A DNA stretch of 64,000 nt, taken from assembly GCF_018449795.1 (NCBI RefSeq), contig NZ_JAAVVE010000014.1, positions 1 through 64,000 on the forward strand, written 5' to 3'. The notes under the pieces are model-generated. The model was given only the letters and a program-made list of their open reading frames with translations, made no database searches and was not told where the DNA came from. Position numbers and translations under genes: made by a program. Positions 35,564-44,235 of the stretch are shown in pieces; within the stretch, counting starts at the first letter, position 1; every line of letters starts with the position of its first letter. The DNA is from Sphingomonas sp. dw_22. GTDB taxonomy: Bacteria > Pseudomonadota > Alphaproteobacteria > Sphingomonadales > Sphingomonadaceae.

Positions 35564-37912
35564 ATGACGGGAACCAGCCGCCGCCAGTTTATCGGCACGA
35601 CGCTGGCGCTGGGGATCACGCCCCTGGCATGCTCCTCGCCGTTGAGCGCGCCCGCCAGGAGCATGGGCAGGCGTGCCGGGCCGGGCATGCTGCAGCCCGG
35701 CGTCGCCTGGAAGGGCACGCCGGGCAGTGGCGGCCGGGCGCCGGCGCAGAGCGACACGCCGCTCGGCACGCTGGTGCCCGATGAGTGTTTCACCGGCGGC
35801 TTTTCCGCGATTCCAGGGCAGTGGGTCCATGGCGAGGGCGTCAAGATCACGGCCTTGGGCCTGCCGCCGCAACCTTGGGACAGCGATCAGATCAACTATT
35901 TCAAGGAAGCGGTGTTCTTCCTCGAAGGAGAAAGCGTCACCGTGCGCGAGTGGAGTGTCAACGACACGCCGGTTCGGATGCACGACGGCCGCATGGCGCC
36001 GCAGGGATCGGTGGGCTTCTCCGTCGAGATCGGCGCGGGATTGGGGCGCGTAACCGCCGGGGACGCGATCCTCTATTGCTATCTGCGCGGTGAGCACGGC
36101 CTGGAACGCAGGATCGAACTCCCCCTTGTCATCAACGTCGATCGCTCGCTGGATGCCGACCGGCATGTCGTCCATGTGCATCCTGCGCTCGGCAATGATG
36201 CCGCCTCCGGAACCGCGGAGCAGCCGTGGCGCACCCTGACGCGCGCGCTGAGCCTCGACGGCGTGCGCAGCGGCGGCAAGGTCATCCTCCTGGGCAGCGG
36301 CAACTATGTCGAGGATGTCGGTCCTCGGCATGTTCCCACGCTCCAGAACGGACGCATGATCGAAGTGGAGCCGAAGCGAGGCCTGGTACCCGAACAGGTC
36401 GTGATAACCATGACGTCCAGGCTGGGGATAAGCCGTTGGAAGATCTATGCGCAGAAGGTCCATTTCCAGGGGCTGACGGTTGATCTGGGCAAGATCGTGG
36501 TGATCCAGTCGAACGCGCAGGACAGCACGCTCGCCTTTTCCGGATGCCGGCTGGTCGATCCTGCGGGAGCGGCGGGTCCGCGGGATTCGAACGGTATCGA
36601 TCTCGGCTATTATACCGGATCGGTAGCGGCGCTGCGCGAAGCGATCGCCGCGGCGTTCGTGCCGGCCGCCCGTATCTATTTGAGCGAATGCTTGTTCATC
36701 AACTATTCGACGCAGGGCGCCCGCCTGTATCGCAACGTCACTGCGGAATCGGCGACGGACAGCTTCTCGGGCGGTCCGCCCGGCTATGACGATGTCGTCG
36801 TCGATGGTTATTTCGTGACGATGCCGCGCGATTTCCGAGCACGCCTCCATCCGTCTGCCGATCTCGTCGTCGCATCGACGCGGACGGGGCCGGACGGCAA
36901 TACCATCGTCCAGATCACCGGTTCCCCCGGTTTGCCGCTATCCAAGGGAGGGCCGGATTTCGCCATCGCGGTGACCGGCGGCGCGCTTACCGGCCAGGAT
37001 CGCATCGGCGTGGTGGGAACGGATGCCAACAGCCTGATGCTGAACACGAAGCTGGCGTTGAGCCCTGGCGATCGCGTGCGCTATTTCTATTTCGATCATG
37101 TGGATTTCTGCCAGCAGAAGAACGTCTTCAAGCCCGAGCAGTCCGGTTTGCGCAACACGACGATCTTCCGATATCACGGGATATCGCCCTCCGCGCAGCT
37201 CTTCCTGACCCAGGGATATGCCGCGCTGGAAGCAGGCACGACCATCACCACGATTGGGAAGCGCTTCTCGTTGAAGAGCGGCAGCGGCAGGCCCAATGTC
37301 GTCCTGCCCAGCGACGTATTGAAGCTGGACGATGGTCCGCGAGGAGGGGGGGAATATCGCCTAGTCGAAGGCTACGATCCCGCGACCGCGACGGGAACGC
37401 TGCTCGAGCCTTTCTCAAAGGACCAGGCAGACAGCAAGGTGGGTCGCGGAAAGACCGTCAACGGCTTTGTCATGGCCTTGTCGAACCTGCGCAAGACCGG
37501 CGTGCCGCCCATTTTCAAACAAATGGGCCAATTGCAGGACGGCCATCGCAACTTCGTGGTCGCGCATAGCACCTTCATCTCGCAACCCTATTGCGTGACG
37601 TTCAACAACAATCGGCCAGGCCATGGCAATCGCAACCATGTGCATCTCTTCAACGTCTATTTCCGGATGGACGGGAGCTATGGCTTGCCTTTCCCCAGCT
37701 ATGGCCTGCGCATCGAGGGATGCCAGTTTCTGGAAGGCGAGCCGCGCGGCAAGGACGCGCGCAAAGGGGGAGAGCTACCGCCTCCGGCCGATGCCGCGCG
37801 TTATGTTCCGCCCAAGAACTGGAAGCCGGTTGGCAGGCGTCCGCTGATCCCGTTCGATGCGTTCGGGCGCGCCCTCACCGAGGCGTCACCGCTGGGCGCT
37901 ATCTCGGTTTGA
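35564..37912 (+). CDS. Tat-exported beta-helix-like protein
   Basis: The 782-aa product begins with a twin-arginine signal (TSRRQFIGTTLALG) and a hydrophobic core ending near ACSSP, so it is probably exported folded to the periplasm. The middle has a beta-helix feel: HVHPALGNDAASGTAEQPWRTL at the start of the helix (the SGT..PW..L pattern is common in right-handed beta-helix proteins), then repeated strand/turn segments. No catalytic set is clear. It starts with a strong gagggaggg site 41 bases after the polymerase stop, so the two are probably co-transcribed. It may modify or cut the polymer. Confidence 0.72.
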   Translation: MTGTSRRQFIGTTLALGITPLACSSPLSAPARSMGRRAGPGMLQPGVAWKGTPGSGGRAPAQSDTPLGTLVPDECFTGGFSAIPGQWVHGEGVKITALGLPPQPWDSDQINYFKEAVFFLEGESVTVREWSVNDTPVRMHDGRMAPQGSVGFSVEIGAGLGRVTAGDAILYCYLRGEHGLERRIELPLVINVDRSLDADRHVVHVHPALGNDAASGTAEQPWRTLTRALSLDGVRSGGKVILLGSGNYVEDVGPRHVPTLQNGRMIEVEPKRGLVPEQVVITMTSRLGISRWKIYAQKVHFQGLTVDLGKIVVIQSNAQDSTLAFSGCRLVDPAGAAGPRDSNGIDLGYYTGSVAALREAIAAAFVPAARIYLSECLFINYSTQGARLYRNVTAESATDSFSGGPPGYDDVVVDGYFVTMPRDFRARLHPSADLVVASTRTGPDGNTIVQITGSPGLPLSKGGPDFAIAVTGGALTGQDRIGVVGTDANSLMLNTKLALSPGDRVRYFYFDHVDFCQQKNVFKPEQSGLRNTTIFRYHGISPSAQLFLTQGYAALEAGTTITTIGKRFSLKSGSGRPNVVLPSDVLKLDDGPRGGGEYRLVEGYDPATATGTLLEPFSKDQADSKVGRGKTVNGFVMALSNLRKTGVPPIFKQMGQLQDGHRNFVVAHSTFISQPYCVTFNNNRPGHGNRNHVHLFNVYFRMDGSYGLPFPSYGLRIEGCQFLEGEPRGKDARKGGELPPPADAARYVPPKNWKPVGRRPLIPFDAFGRALTEASPLGAISV

Positions 37913-37952
37913 GACGTCTCTCCCCCGGTGCCGACCGGCCCTCGGGAGGAGA

Positions 37953-38825
37953 TCACCCCGCGCGTCTGGCGTCGTACTCGCGGATCAGTTCGACCGTGTT
38001 CTCGATGTTGCGGCGGCTTGAGGCGCCGAACAGGATCGAAGCGACATAGGGTTCGTTGACCACCCACTCGATTGCCTCGCGCGGCGGGATCGCTCCGGAG
38101 GCGAGCACCGACATCGCGATCACGCGCGCGGGATGTCTGGCCGTCGCCTCGCGATAGGCTTCGATCCCGCCCGACATGCGGAACGCGACCTTGTTGACGT
38201 TGGCGCAGACGATCGGGTTCTCGACACCGGCGGCAGCCAGTGCCGGCAGCAGCATCGGCAGGTTCATCGAAAAATAGCCGGGCTCGGCCTTGTACTTCTT
38301 CTTCACATGATCCGCGAAGATCCGATAGGCGTCGTAATAGCCCAAGCCCAGGACGAGATCGGTGACGACGTTCTGGAGGAAGATGATCGGAGTATCCATA
38401 CCCTCGAACGGCTTCATCTCGGCGTCGATCAGCAGGGTGATGATGCCTTCCACGTCGCGCGTCACCAGCGCCTTGCCGCCGCGCATCATCGCATCGATCA
38501 GGCCGCCGCTCGGCAGAAACTGCTTGAGCGCGTCGAAATAACCCTGCTCGGTGACGGCGTTGGCGTATTTATGGGCATAGGGCATGCCGGGATAGAATTT
38601 CATGCCGTCCCAGCGGCCCGGCTGGGTCTTGATGAGCTCGACCAGCTCGATGATCCGCTCATGCGTGGTGCACATGAAGCCGGGGACGCCGGCGCTGTAT
38701 GCGGCGTGCAGCGTATCGGCGATCGCATTGATGTCCTGGAAGCGCATCATCTGCTGACGCGCCTTTTCCTCGGACATGTGATTGATGCCGAAGAACTGGT
38801 TGTCGCCGAAAAAGATGCGATCCAC
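37953..38825 (-). CDS. Aldo/keto-reductase-like protein, hypothetical
   Basis: The 290-aa protein starts DRIFFGDNQFFGINHMSEEKA and ends with VLASGAIPPREAIEWVV followed by SILFGASSRRNIENTVEL, which resembles the C-terminal part of aldo/keto reductases (GASS.RNI). The usual Tyr/Lys/His active-site set is not obvious, so a reductase role is unproven. The start is GTG, overlapping the stop of the Alg13-like gene (TAGTG), which argues that it is translated with the glycosyltransferase pair. Confidence 0.65.
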   Translation of the reverse strand: MDRIFFGDNQFFGINHMSEEKARQQMMRFQDINAIADTLHAAYSAGVPGFMCTTHERIIELVELIKTQPGRWDGMKFYPGMPYAHKYANAVTEQGYFDALKQFLPSGGLIDAMMRGGKALVTRDVEGIITLLIDAEMKPFEGMDTPIIFLQNVVTDLVLGLGYYDAYRIFADHVKKKYKAEPGYFSMNLPMLLPALAAAGVENPIVCANVNKVAFRMSGGIEAYREATARHPARVIAMSVLASGAIPPREAIEWVVNEPYVASILFGASSRRNIENTVELIREYDARRAG

Positions 38826-39328
38826 TATTCTTTTCCCTTGATGATGCCCGCGCCCAGGAAGCTGCGGACCTTGTCGGTGAATTCTGCGGCCGCGAAGCGG
38901 GCGATGCCGGCAGAGCCCTGCATCGGCGCATCGACCAGGCGGCGCATCTCGCGGTGGAGCGTCTCGACGTCGTCCACGATCAGCAGGCCCGGCGTGTCGT
39001 GGAATTTGTCGGCGGTGTGCATCTGGTGATCGGTGGTGTGCTCGCGCCATTCGGCATGGCGTGGCATCAGCAGCATCTGCTTGCCGATCTCGAGCGCCTG
39101 CAGGATCGAGCCCATGCCGACATGCGCCACGAACAGCGTGCAGTCCTGCAGCCGCCGCGCATAGTCCGCATGCGGCACGATGCGCGCCCATTCGCAGTGC
39201 TGGGGCTCATATTCGCCCTCGCCGATCTGGAGGAAGACCGGCACGTCGGGATTGGCGAGTGCCCATTCGTCCACCCCCTTCACGAGGCGGTCGAAAGGCA
39301 GCATCGATCCGACCGAGGCGAAGATCAT
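38825..39328 (-). CDS. Alg13/PssE-like glycosyltransferase catalytic subunit
   Basis: The 167-aa protein is a GT28 C-terminal-type domain: MIFASVGSMLPFDRLVK, then VAHVGMGSILQALEIGKQM and PRHAEWREHTTDHQ, the donor-binding signature. It needs a partner with the acceptor domain, which the adjacent Alg14-like gene provides (ATGA overlap). In rhizobia such a pair (PssD/PssE) is described as glucuronosyltransferase; the same sugar here is inference. Confidence 0.85.
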   Translation of the reverse strand: MIFASVGSMLPFDRLVKGVDEWALANPDVPVFLQIGEGEYEPQHCEWARIVPHADYARRLQDCTLFVAHVGMGSILQALEIGKQMLLMPRHAEWREHTTDHQMHTADKFHDTPGLLIVDDVETLHREMRRLVDAPMQGSAGIARFAAAEFTDKVRSFLGAGIIKGKE

Positions 39329-39777
39329 ATCACCCGCCCCCAGCTCTCGACGCCCTCGCGCTCGGCCACGTCGGGCCATTGGCTGATGACCTTGTGCGCC
39401 AGCCTGCGGGCGAGGCGGCCCGAGGACGACATGCGCTCCGAATTGGCGATGCTGTCGATCCACAGCGTCCGCCGGAAGGTGAGGCGGCCGAGCAGGATGA
39501 AGGCGAGCATCGGCGCCGATCCGGTGGTGACGATCACCCTCGGCCGTTCCCTGGCGAGGATGCGGATCGCCTTCAGGAACACCGGCACGAACGATTTCAG
39601 GTCGAAGCGCGAGGCATCGGGCACGGTGTAGAAGCGCGCGCCGTCCAGCATATCGGCATAGCTCTCGAACATCGACACATAGGCCGTGTCGAAATCCTCG
39701 AACGCGGGGCGCAGGCGGAGTAACTGGATCCAGTGCCCACCACCCGACGCCAACGCCAGAAGTCGCGGCTTCGCCAT
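39325..39777 (-). CDS. Alg14/PssD-like glycosyltransferase membrane subunit
   Basis: The 150-aa protein has the Alg14 signature LLALASGGGHWIQLLRLRP near the N-terminus and VIVTTGSAPMLAFILLGR. It is expected to anchor the catalytic Alg13-like subunit at the membrane and bind the acceptor. Its stop overlaps the start of the partner. It follows the Gfo/Idh oxidoreductase gene with 4 bases between, so four genes (oxidoreductase, Alg14, Alg13, AKR-like) form one operon. Confidence 0.85.
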   Translation of the reverse strand: MAKPRLLALASGGGHWIQLLRLRPAFEDFDTAYVSMFESYADMLDGARFYTVPDASRFDLKSFVPVFLKAIRILARERPRVIVTTGSAPMLAFILLGRLTFRRTLWIDSIANSERMSSSGRLARRLAHKVISQWPDVAEREGVESWGRVI

Positions 39778-39781
39778 GCGC

Positions 39782-40894
39782 TTAGCGACCGAACACCTTG
39801 GCGAGAACGCCGCGCTGGCGCGGAACCTCGTTGGGTTGGCCGAGCGCGGCGGGCGCGGGCGGCTCGGCGAGCGAGCGGGCGCGGATCAGCTCCAGCGTAT
39901 AGTCGGTCTCGGCAGCGCTGGCGAAGCTGTTGACGCAATCGACCTGGCGCGCGTTGCAGGCCTTCGCGAAACCTTCGATCTGCGCCGAATATTCCTCGCC
40001 GCGCAGATAATAGCTTACGGTCGGCGTGAGATCGGTGATGTAGCGCACCGTCCAGCCCTGGTTATAGCCTTCGGGGATGGTGCCCTTGCCGTTGGCGAAG
40101 ACCTGGAGCTCCTGGCGGTCCACAGATATCTTGCCGCCATCGCCCCAGATGGTGATCTTGGTCGTCATCTTGCGAATGCTGTCGTCCGACCAGTTGACCG
40201 AAACCTGGCCAGTGACGCCGTTGGCGAAACGCAGATCGGCATAGACCGCATCTTCGACGTCCGACGAATATTGCCGGGTCAGATCGGCACCGATGCACTC
40301 GACCGGACGACCGACATACCAGTTCATCAGGTTGATCGGATGGGCCGCATAATCATAGAGGCAGCCGCCGCCTTCCGCCGCGTTGCTGCGCCAGGTCTTG
40401 GCGACGGGCTTGAGCACCACCGGGCCATAGGCTTCGGCATGGACGTGGCGGATGCGGCCGATTGCGCCCGCGGCGATCAGGCGCCGCGCCTCGCCGAAGG
40501 TGCCGACGAAACGATTGTGATAGCCGACCTGGCCGACCAGCCCCTTGTCGCGCGCGAGTCCGGTGAGCGTATCGCTCAATTCCGACGACAGCGTCATCGG
40601 CTTTTCGCAGAAGACATGGATGCCGCGCTCCAGCGCCTGGCGCACCATGGAATCGTGCAGCCGCGTCGGCGTGGCGATGATTACCGCGTCCAGGCCCGGC
40701 GTCTCGATCAGCTTGTCGTAATCGGGGATGTAGCGGACCTTCGAGTATTTCTCGACCATCTGGCCGAGCAGCGTCGAACGATCGCAAACCGCGGTCACGT
40801 TGATCGTGTCGAGCGCGTTGGCGATGGCGAAATGAGACACGCCCATCTTGCCGAGACCTACTACCGCGACGTTCAACGGCGTTGTTTCGTTCAT
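39782..40894 (-). CDS. Gfo/Idh/MocA-family oxidoreductase
   Basis: The 370-aa NAD(P)-dependent enzyme has the Rossmann motif VAVVGLGKMGVSHFA near residue 10, the CEKPMTLSSE signature (EKP) of the family, and the DYAAHPINLMNW active-site region. Such enzymes oxidise or reduce nucleotide sugars or free sugars; the exact substrate is unknown. It opens the four-gene operon of the EPS locus. ATG 40894 has ggggag 10 bases upstream. Confidence 0.87.
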   Translation of the reverse strand: MNETTPLNVAVVGLGKMGVSHFAIANALDTINVTAVCDRSTLLGQMVEKYSKVRYIPDYDKLIETPGLDAVIIATPTRLHDSMVRQALERGIHVFCEKPMTLSSELSDTLTGLARDKGLVGQVGYHNRFVGTFGEARRLIAAGAIGRIRHVHAEAYGPVVLKPVAKTWRSNAAEGGGCLYDYAAHPINLMNWYVGRPVECIGADLTRQYSSDVEDAVYADLRFANGVTGQVSVNWSDDSIRKMTTKITIWGDGGKISVDRQELQVFANGKGTIPEGYNQGWTVRYITDLTPTVSYYLRGEEYSAQIEGFAKACNARQVDCVNSFASAAETDYTLELIRARSLAEPPAPAALGQPNEVPRQRGVLAKVFGR

Positions 40895-41117
40895 GCGCTT
40901 TGGCTCCCCAGGGCCTGGCTTGGGCCGATGGATTCGAGATACGAGGGAAGAATAGTTGCAGGTTTCGCGGTCAGATCGCCGATCCGCCGCTGCAAGGCAA
41001 CATGGAATCCCCCCTCGATTCCGCCGCAACTGTGCAATGCTGGCACGTTGTTTGACAATCGATCGTGTCGGCGCTGGGGCTTTGCGAAAGAAGTCCGATC
41101 CGGCTATCGGCTCGGCC

Positions 41118-42644
41118 ATGATAAAGCACGCCCTCAACGTCACCCGCGAAGCCGATTTCGCCGCCTGGTATCAAGCCGTCATCGCCGAGGCCGATCTGGC
41201 CGAGGAATCGGGCGTGCGCGGATGCATGGTGATCCGGCCCTGGGGATATGGCATCTGGGAGCGCATCCAGCGCCTGCTCGACGATCGCATCAAGGCGACC
41301 GGGCATGAGAATTGCTATTTCCCGCTGTTCATCCCGCTCTCCTATTTCGAGAAGGAAGCCGAGCATGTGGAGGGCTTCGCCAAGGAGATGGCGGTCGTCA
41401 CCCATCACCGGCTGATCCAGAAGGACGGCAAGCTCGTCCCCGATCCCGAAGCCAAGCTGGAGGAGCCGCTGGTCGTGCGCCCCACTTCGGAGACGGTGAT
41501 CGGCGCGGCCTTTTCGCGCTGGGTGCAGTCGTGGCGCGACCTGCCGGTGCTCATCAACCAATGGGCGAACGTCGTGCGCTGGGAGATGCGCACCCGCATG
41601 TTCCTGCGCACCAGCGAATTCCTGTGGCAGGAGGGGCATACAGCGCACGCGAGCGAGGCCGAGGCGCGCGAAGAGACGCTCAAGATGCTCGAGGTCTATC
41701 GCAGCTTCGCCGAGGATTGCCTGGCGCTGCCGGTGGTCGCGGGCGAGAAGCCCGAGAACGAGCGCTTCCCCGGCGCGGTCTCGACCTGGTCGATCGAGGC
41801 GATGATGCAGGACGGCAAGGCGCTCCAGGCGGGCACCTCGCATTTCCTGGGCACCACGTTCAGCCAGGCGCAGAATATCCGCTTCCAGAATTCGGAAGGC
41901 GAGCTGGAGCTGGCCCAGACGACGAGCTGGGGCGTTTCGACTCGCATGATCGGCGGCGTCATCATGGTGCATGGCGACGATGACGGCCTGCGCGTGCCGC
42001 CGCGCGTCGCGCCGTGGCAGATCGTGATCGTGCCGATGCTGCGCGACCAGCCGGAGGATGCCGCGATCGTCGATTACTGCAAGGCACTCCAGCAGGAGCT
42101 GGCGCATTTCAGCGTGTTCGGCGAGCCCGTCCGCGCGCTGCTCGATCTGAAGCCCGCCAAGGCTGCGGCCAAGCGCTGGGGCTGGGTGAAGAAGGGCGCG
42201 CCGATCGTCGTCGAAGTGGGCGGGCGCGATGTCGCCGGCGCCAATGTCTCGGTGATCCGACGCGACCGGCTCTATCGCGAGGACGGCAAGCTCGACAGCG
42301 CGATCCTGCCGCGCGCCCAGTTCGTCGACGAGGCGACGCAGATGCTGGAGAGCATCCAGCAGGCGCTGCACGCCCAGGCGCGCGAGCGGATGGACGCCAA
42401 TATCCGCCGCGACGTGACCGATTACGCCGTGCTCGAACAGGCTTTCGAGGGCGACAAGCCCGGCTGGGTCGAAGTGAACTGGTCCAGGCCGACCGGCGGG
42501 GAGCTGGACGCGGTGGTGGACCGGCTCAAGGCGCTGAAGCTCACCTTCCGCAACGTCGCCGCCGACGCGGCGCCGGCCGAGGGGGCGTGTATCTTCACCG
42601 GCAAGCCGGCGGTCGAGCGCATCCTGGTCGCGCGGGCCTATTGA
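41118..42644 (+). CDS. proS: Prolyl-tRNA synthetase, type 3 (archaeal/eukaryal-like)
   Basis: The 508-aa class II synthetase charges tRNA-Pro. Motif 2 is visible in WANVVRWEMRTRMFLRTSEF, followed by LWQEGHTAH, and the VVRPTSETV loop precedes it. It lacks the editing insertion of the bacterial type and has the C-terminal zinc/anchor-type extension ending in ARAY, which fits the archaeal-like form found in some bacteria. It is divergent from the Gfo/Idh gene; a TTGACA sequence at 41052-41057 could be its -35 element. Confidence 0.93.
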   Translation: MIKHALNVTREADFAAWYQAVIAEADLAEESGVRGCMVIRPWGYGIWERIQRLLDDRIKATGHENCYFPLFIPLSYFEKEAEHVEGFAKEMAVVTHHRLIQKDGKLVPDPEAKLEEPLVVRPTSETVIGAAFSRWVQSWRDLPVLINQWANVVRWEMRTRMFLRTSEFLWQEGHTAHASEAEAREETLKMLEVYRSFAEDCLALPVVAGEKPENERFPGAVSTWSIEAMMQDGKALQAGTSHFLGTTFSQAQNIRFQNSEGELELAQTTSWGVSTRMIGGVIMVHGDDDGLRVPPRVAPWQIVIVPMLRDQPEDAAIVDYCKALQQELAHFSVFGEPVRALLDLKPAKAAAKRWGWVKKGAPIVVEVGGRDVAGANVSVIRRDRLYREDGKLDSAILPRAQFVDEATQMLESIQQALHAQARERMDANIRRDVTDYAVLEQAFEGDKPGWVEVNWSRPTGGELDAVVDRLKALKLTFRNVAADAAPAEGACIFTGKPAVERILVARAY

Positions 42645-42648
42645 GCCC

Positions 42649-43254
42649 ATGGCGGTTCGGAACCTGTTTGCCTCGCTGCTCTATCAGGAGCCGCTGGGCG
42701 ACGATGCGCTGATCGGCGAGCTGGAGGCATCGTGCCTGCAACTCGCCGAGGATGATGGCGCGGGACGGCGCTGGGCGAGGGCGCATGGCTATCGCGGCTA
42801 TACGTCCTATGCCTCGCTCAACGACCTGCCGATCCGCGATCCGGCGTTCGCGGATTTGAAGCGGCTGCTCGACCGGCACGTCGCCCGCTTTGCCGAAGCC
42901 TGCGCCTTCGATCTGGCGGGCCGCAAGCTCAAGCTCGACAGCCTCTGGGTCAATGTGCTCGACGGCAAGGGCGGGCATAGCGGCCATATCCATCCGCACA
43001 GCGTCGTCTCGGGCACGGTCTATGTCGCGCTGCCACCGGGCTCGCGCGGGCTGCGGCTGGAGGATCCGCGGCTGGCGATGATGATGGCCGCGCCGACGCG
43101 CCGGTCCGACGCGCCCGAGACGTTGCAGAGCTTCGTCGAGATCCTGCCGAAGCCCGGCACGGTGCTGTTGTGGGAAAGCTGGCTGCGGCACGAAGTCTCT
43201 CCCGGATCGGGTACGGCCAAGCGGATCAGCGTGAGCTTCAACTATCGCTGGTAA
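42649..43254 (+). CDS. TIGR02466-type putative 2-oxoglutarate/Fe(II) oxygenase
   Basis: The 201-aa protein has LWVNVLDGKGGHSGHIHPHS, where the histidines with a downstream histidine (RHEVSPGSG) could bind iron, and RISVSFNYRW at the end with the 2OG-binding arginine. This pattern is typical of a family of uncharacterised oxygenases. It starts 4 bases after proS on the same strand and is probably in its operon. Confidence 0.75.
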   Translation: MAVRNLFASLLYQEPLGDDALIGELEASCLQLAEDDGAGRRWARAHGYRGYTSYASLNDLPIRDPAFADLKRLLDRHVARFAEACAFDLAGRKLKLDSLWVNVLDGKGGHSGHIHPHSVVSGTVYVALPPGSRGLRLEDPRLAMMMAAPTRRSDAPETLQSFVEILPKPGTVLLWESWLRHEVSPGSGTAKRISVSFNYRW

Positions 43255-43504
43255 GACAGGCGGCTGTGAGATCCGCGCTGTAGCAACCTGATTCGGCTAC
43301 GGAAGTTCGATGGTATTTGCCCGGACCGCATTTCCCGGCACCTTTACTTGGATCAATCTCCGTCCGGCGGCATCTGATTACTGTCTCAACATGATACATG
43401 CAAAAATAGGCATATGTGAGAATGCGTAACAATGCTAACGAGGGGTTAACGGATGATCGGATTACTGGGGTGATTCGCTCCCGTGCTGTCTTGGGGAGGA
43501 AGTT

Positions 43505-44128
43505 ATGAAGATCACTAATTTGATGGCTGTGTCGGTCGCGGCGCTGCTTGCGTCGACCGCTGCGCAGGCGCAGGTCAGCGGCTCGCTGGGGAATAATGGC
43601 GGGGCGTACACCAGCCTGTCGGGTGCCGGTCTCGGTGGCGGCACGGTCGCCACGCTCGCGGGCGGCACCGTCTATACGTCGGACCTGCCCTTCGCGGATC
43701 TTCCGGCGGGTAGCGTTTTCGAGAACACGTTCCTCGCCGCCGGCCCGAGTTCGACTTCGCCCGCGACGCTGACCTTCGGGGCCGGCTATGGCTATCTGAG
43801 CTTCCTCTGGGGCTCGCCGGATGGACATAATCTGCTGACGATCACGACGTCGCTCGGCAATACCGCTACCTTCACGGCGGCGGGCCTGGGCTTCGACACC
43901 AGCGGCAACCAGAACTTCTCGCAATATGTGCAGTTCGAGACGCTGGGTACCAACGAGTATATCTCGACGGTCTCCTTCGCCAGTTCGCAGGATGCGTTCG
44001 AGGCTGCCAACTTCCGCGTTGCCGGCGTGCCGGAAGCCTCGACCTGGGCGATGATGATCGTCGGCGTCGGTGCGGCCGGCGGCATGCTGCGCCGCCGCCG
44101 TGTGCGGACCTCGGTCAGCTTCGCCTAA
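43505..44128 (+). CDS. PEPxxWA-CTERM-like secreted protein
   Basis: The 207-aa product has a signal peptide cleaved near AAQA-Q, a Gly/Ser/Thr-rich beta-type body and a sorting tag VPEASTWAMMIVGVG with a hydrophobic stretch and RRRRVR. The tag has A where PEP usually has the second P, but the W-A spacing is as in PEPxxWA. It is probably handled by the exosortase at 21385-22263, 21 kb away. It stands alone, with a 250-base AT-richer upstream region and a terminator after the stop. Confidence 0.87.
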   Translation: MKITNLMAVSVAALLASTAAQAQVSGSLGNNGGAYTSLSGAGLGGGTVATLAGGTVYTSDLPFADLPAGSVFENTFLAAGPSSTSPATLTFGAGYGYLSFLWGSPDGHNLLTITTSLGNTATFTAAGLGFDTSGNQNFSQYVQFETLGTNEYISTVSFASSQDAFEAANFRVAGVPEASTWAMMIVGVGAAGGMLRRRRVRTSVSFA

Positions 44129-44148
44129 GCAGCGACACGCGAAGATAG

Positions 44149-44179
44149 ACGCCGCCGGCCTGATCGCCGGTGGCGTTTT
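44149..44179 (+). terminator. Rho-independent terminator after PEPxxWA-type gene
   Basis: An 11-base stem with one G-T wobble (acgccgccggc 44149-44159 / gccggtggcgt 44166-44176) encloses a 6-base loop and runs into tttt. It lies 20 bases after the PEPxxWA-type stop and before the convergent glpD gene. Confidence 0.85.
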
Positions 44180-44235
44180 CGTGCCAGCGGTTTTCCGCGT
44201 TCGGATCGGTGATCTGGTTCGAACGTCGATCTGAA

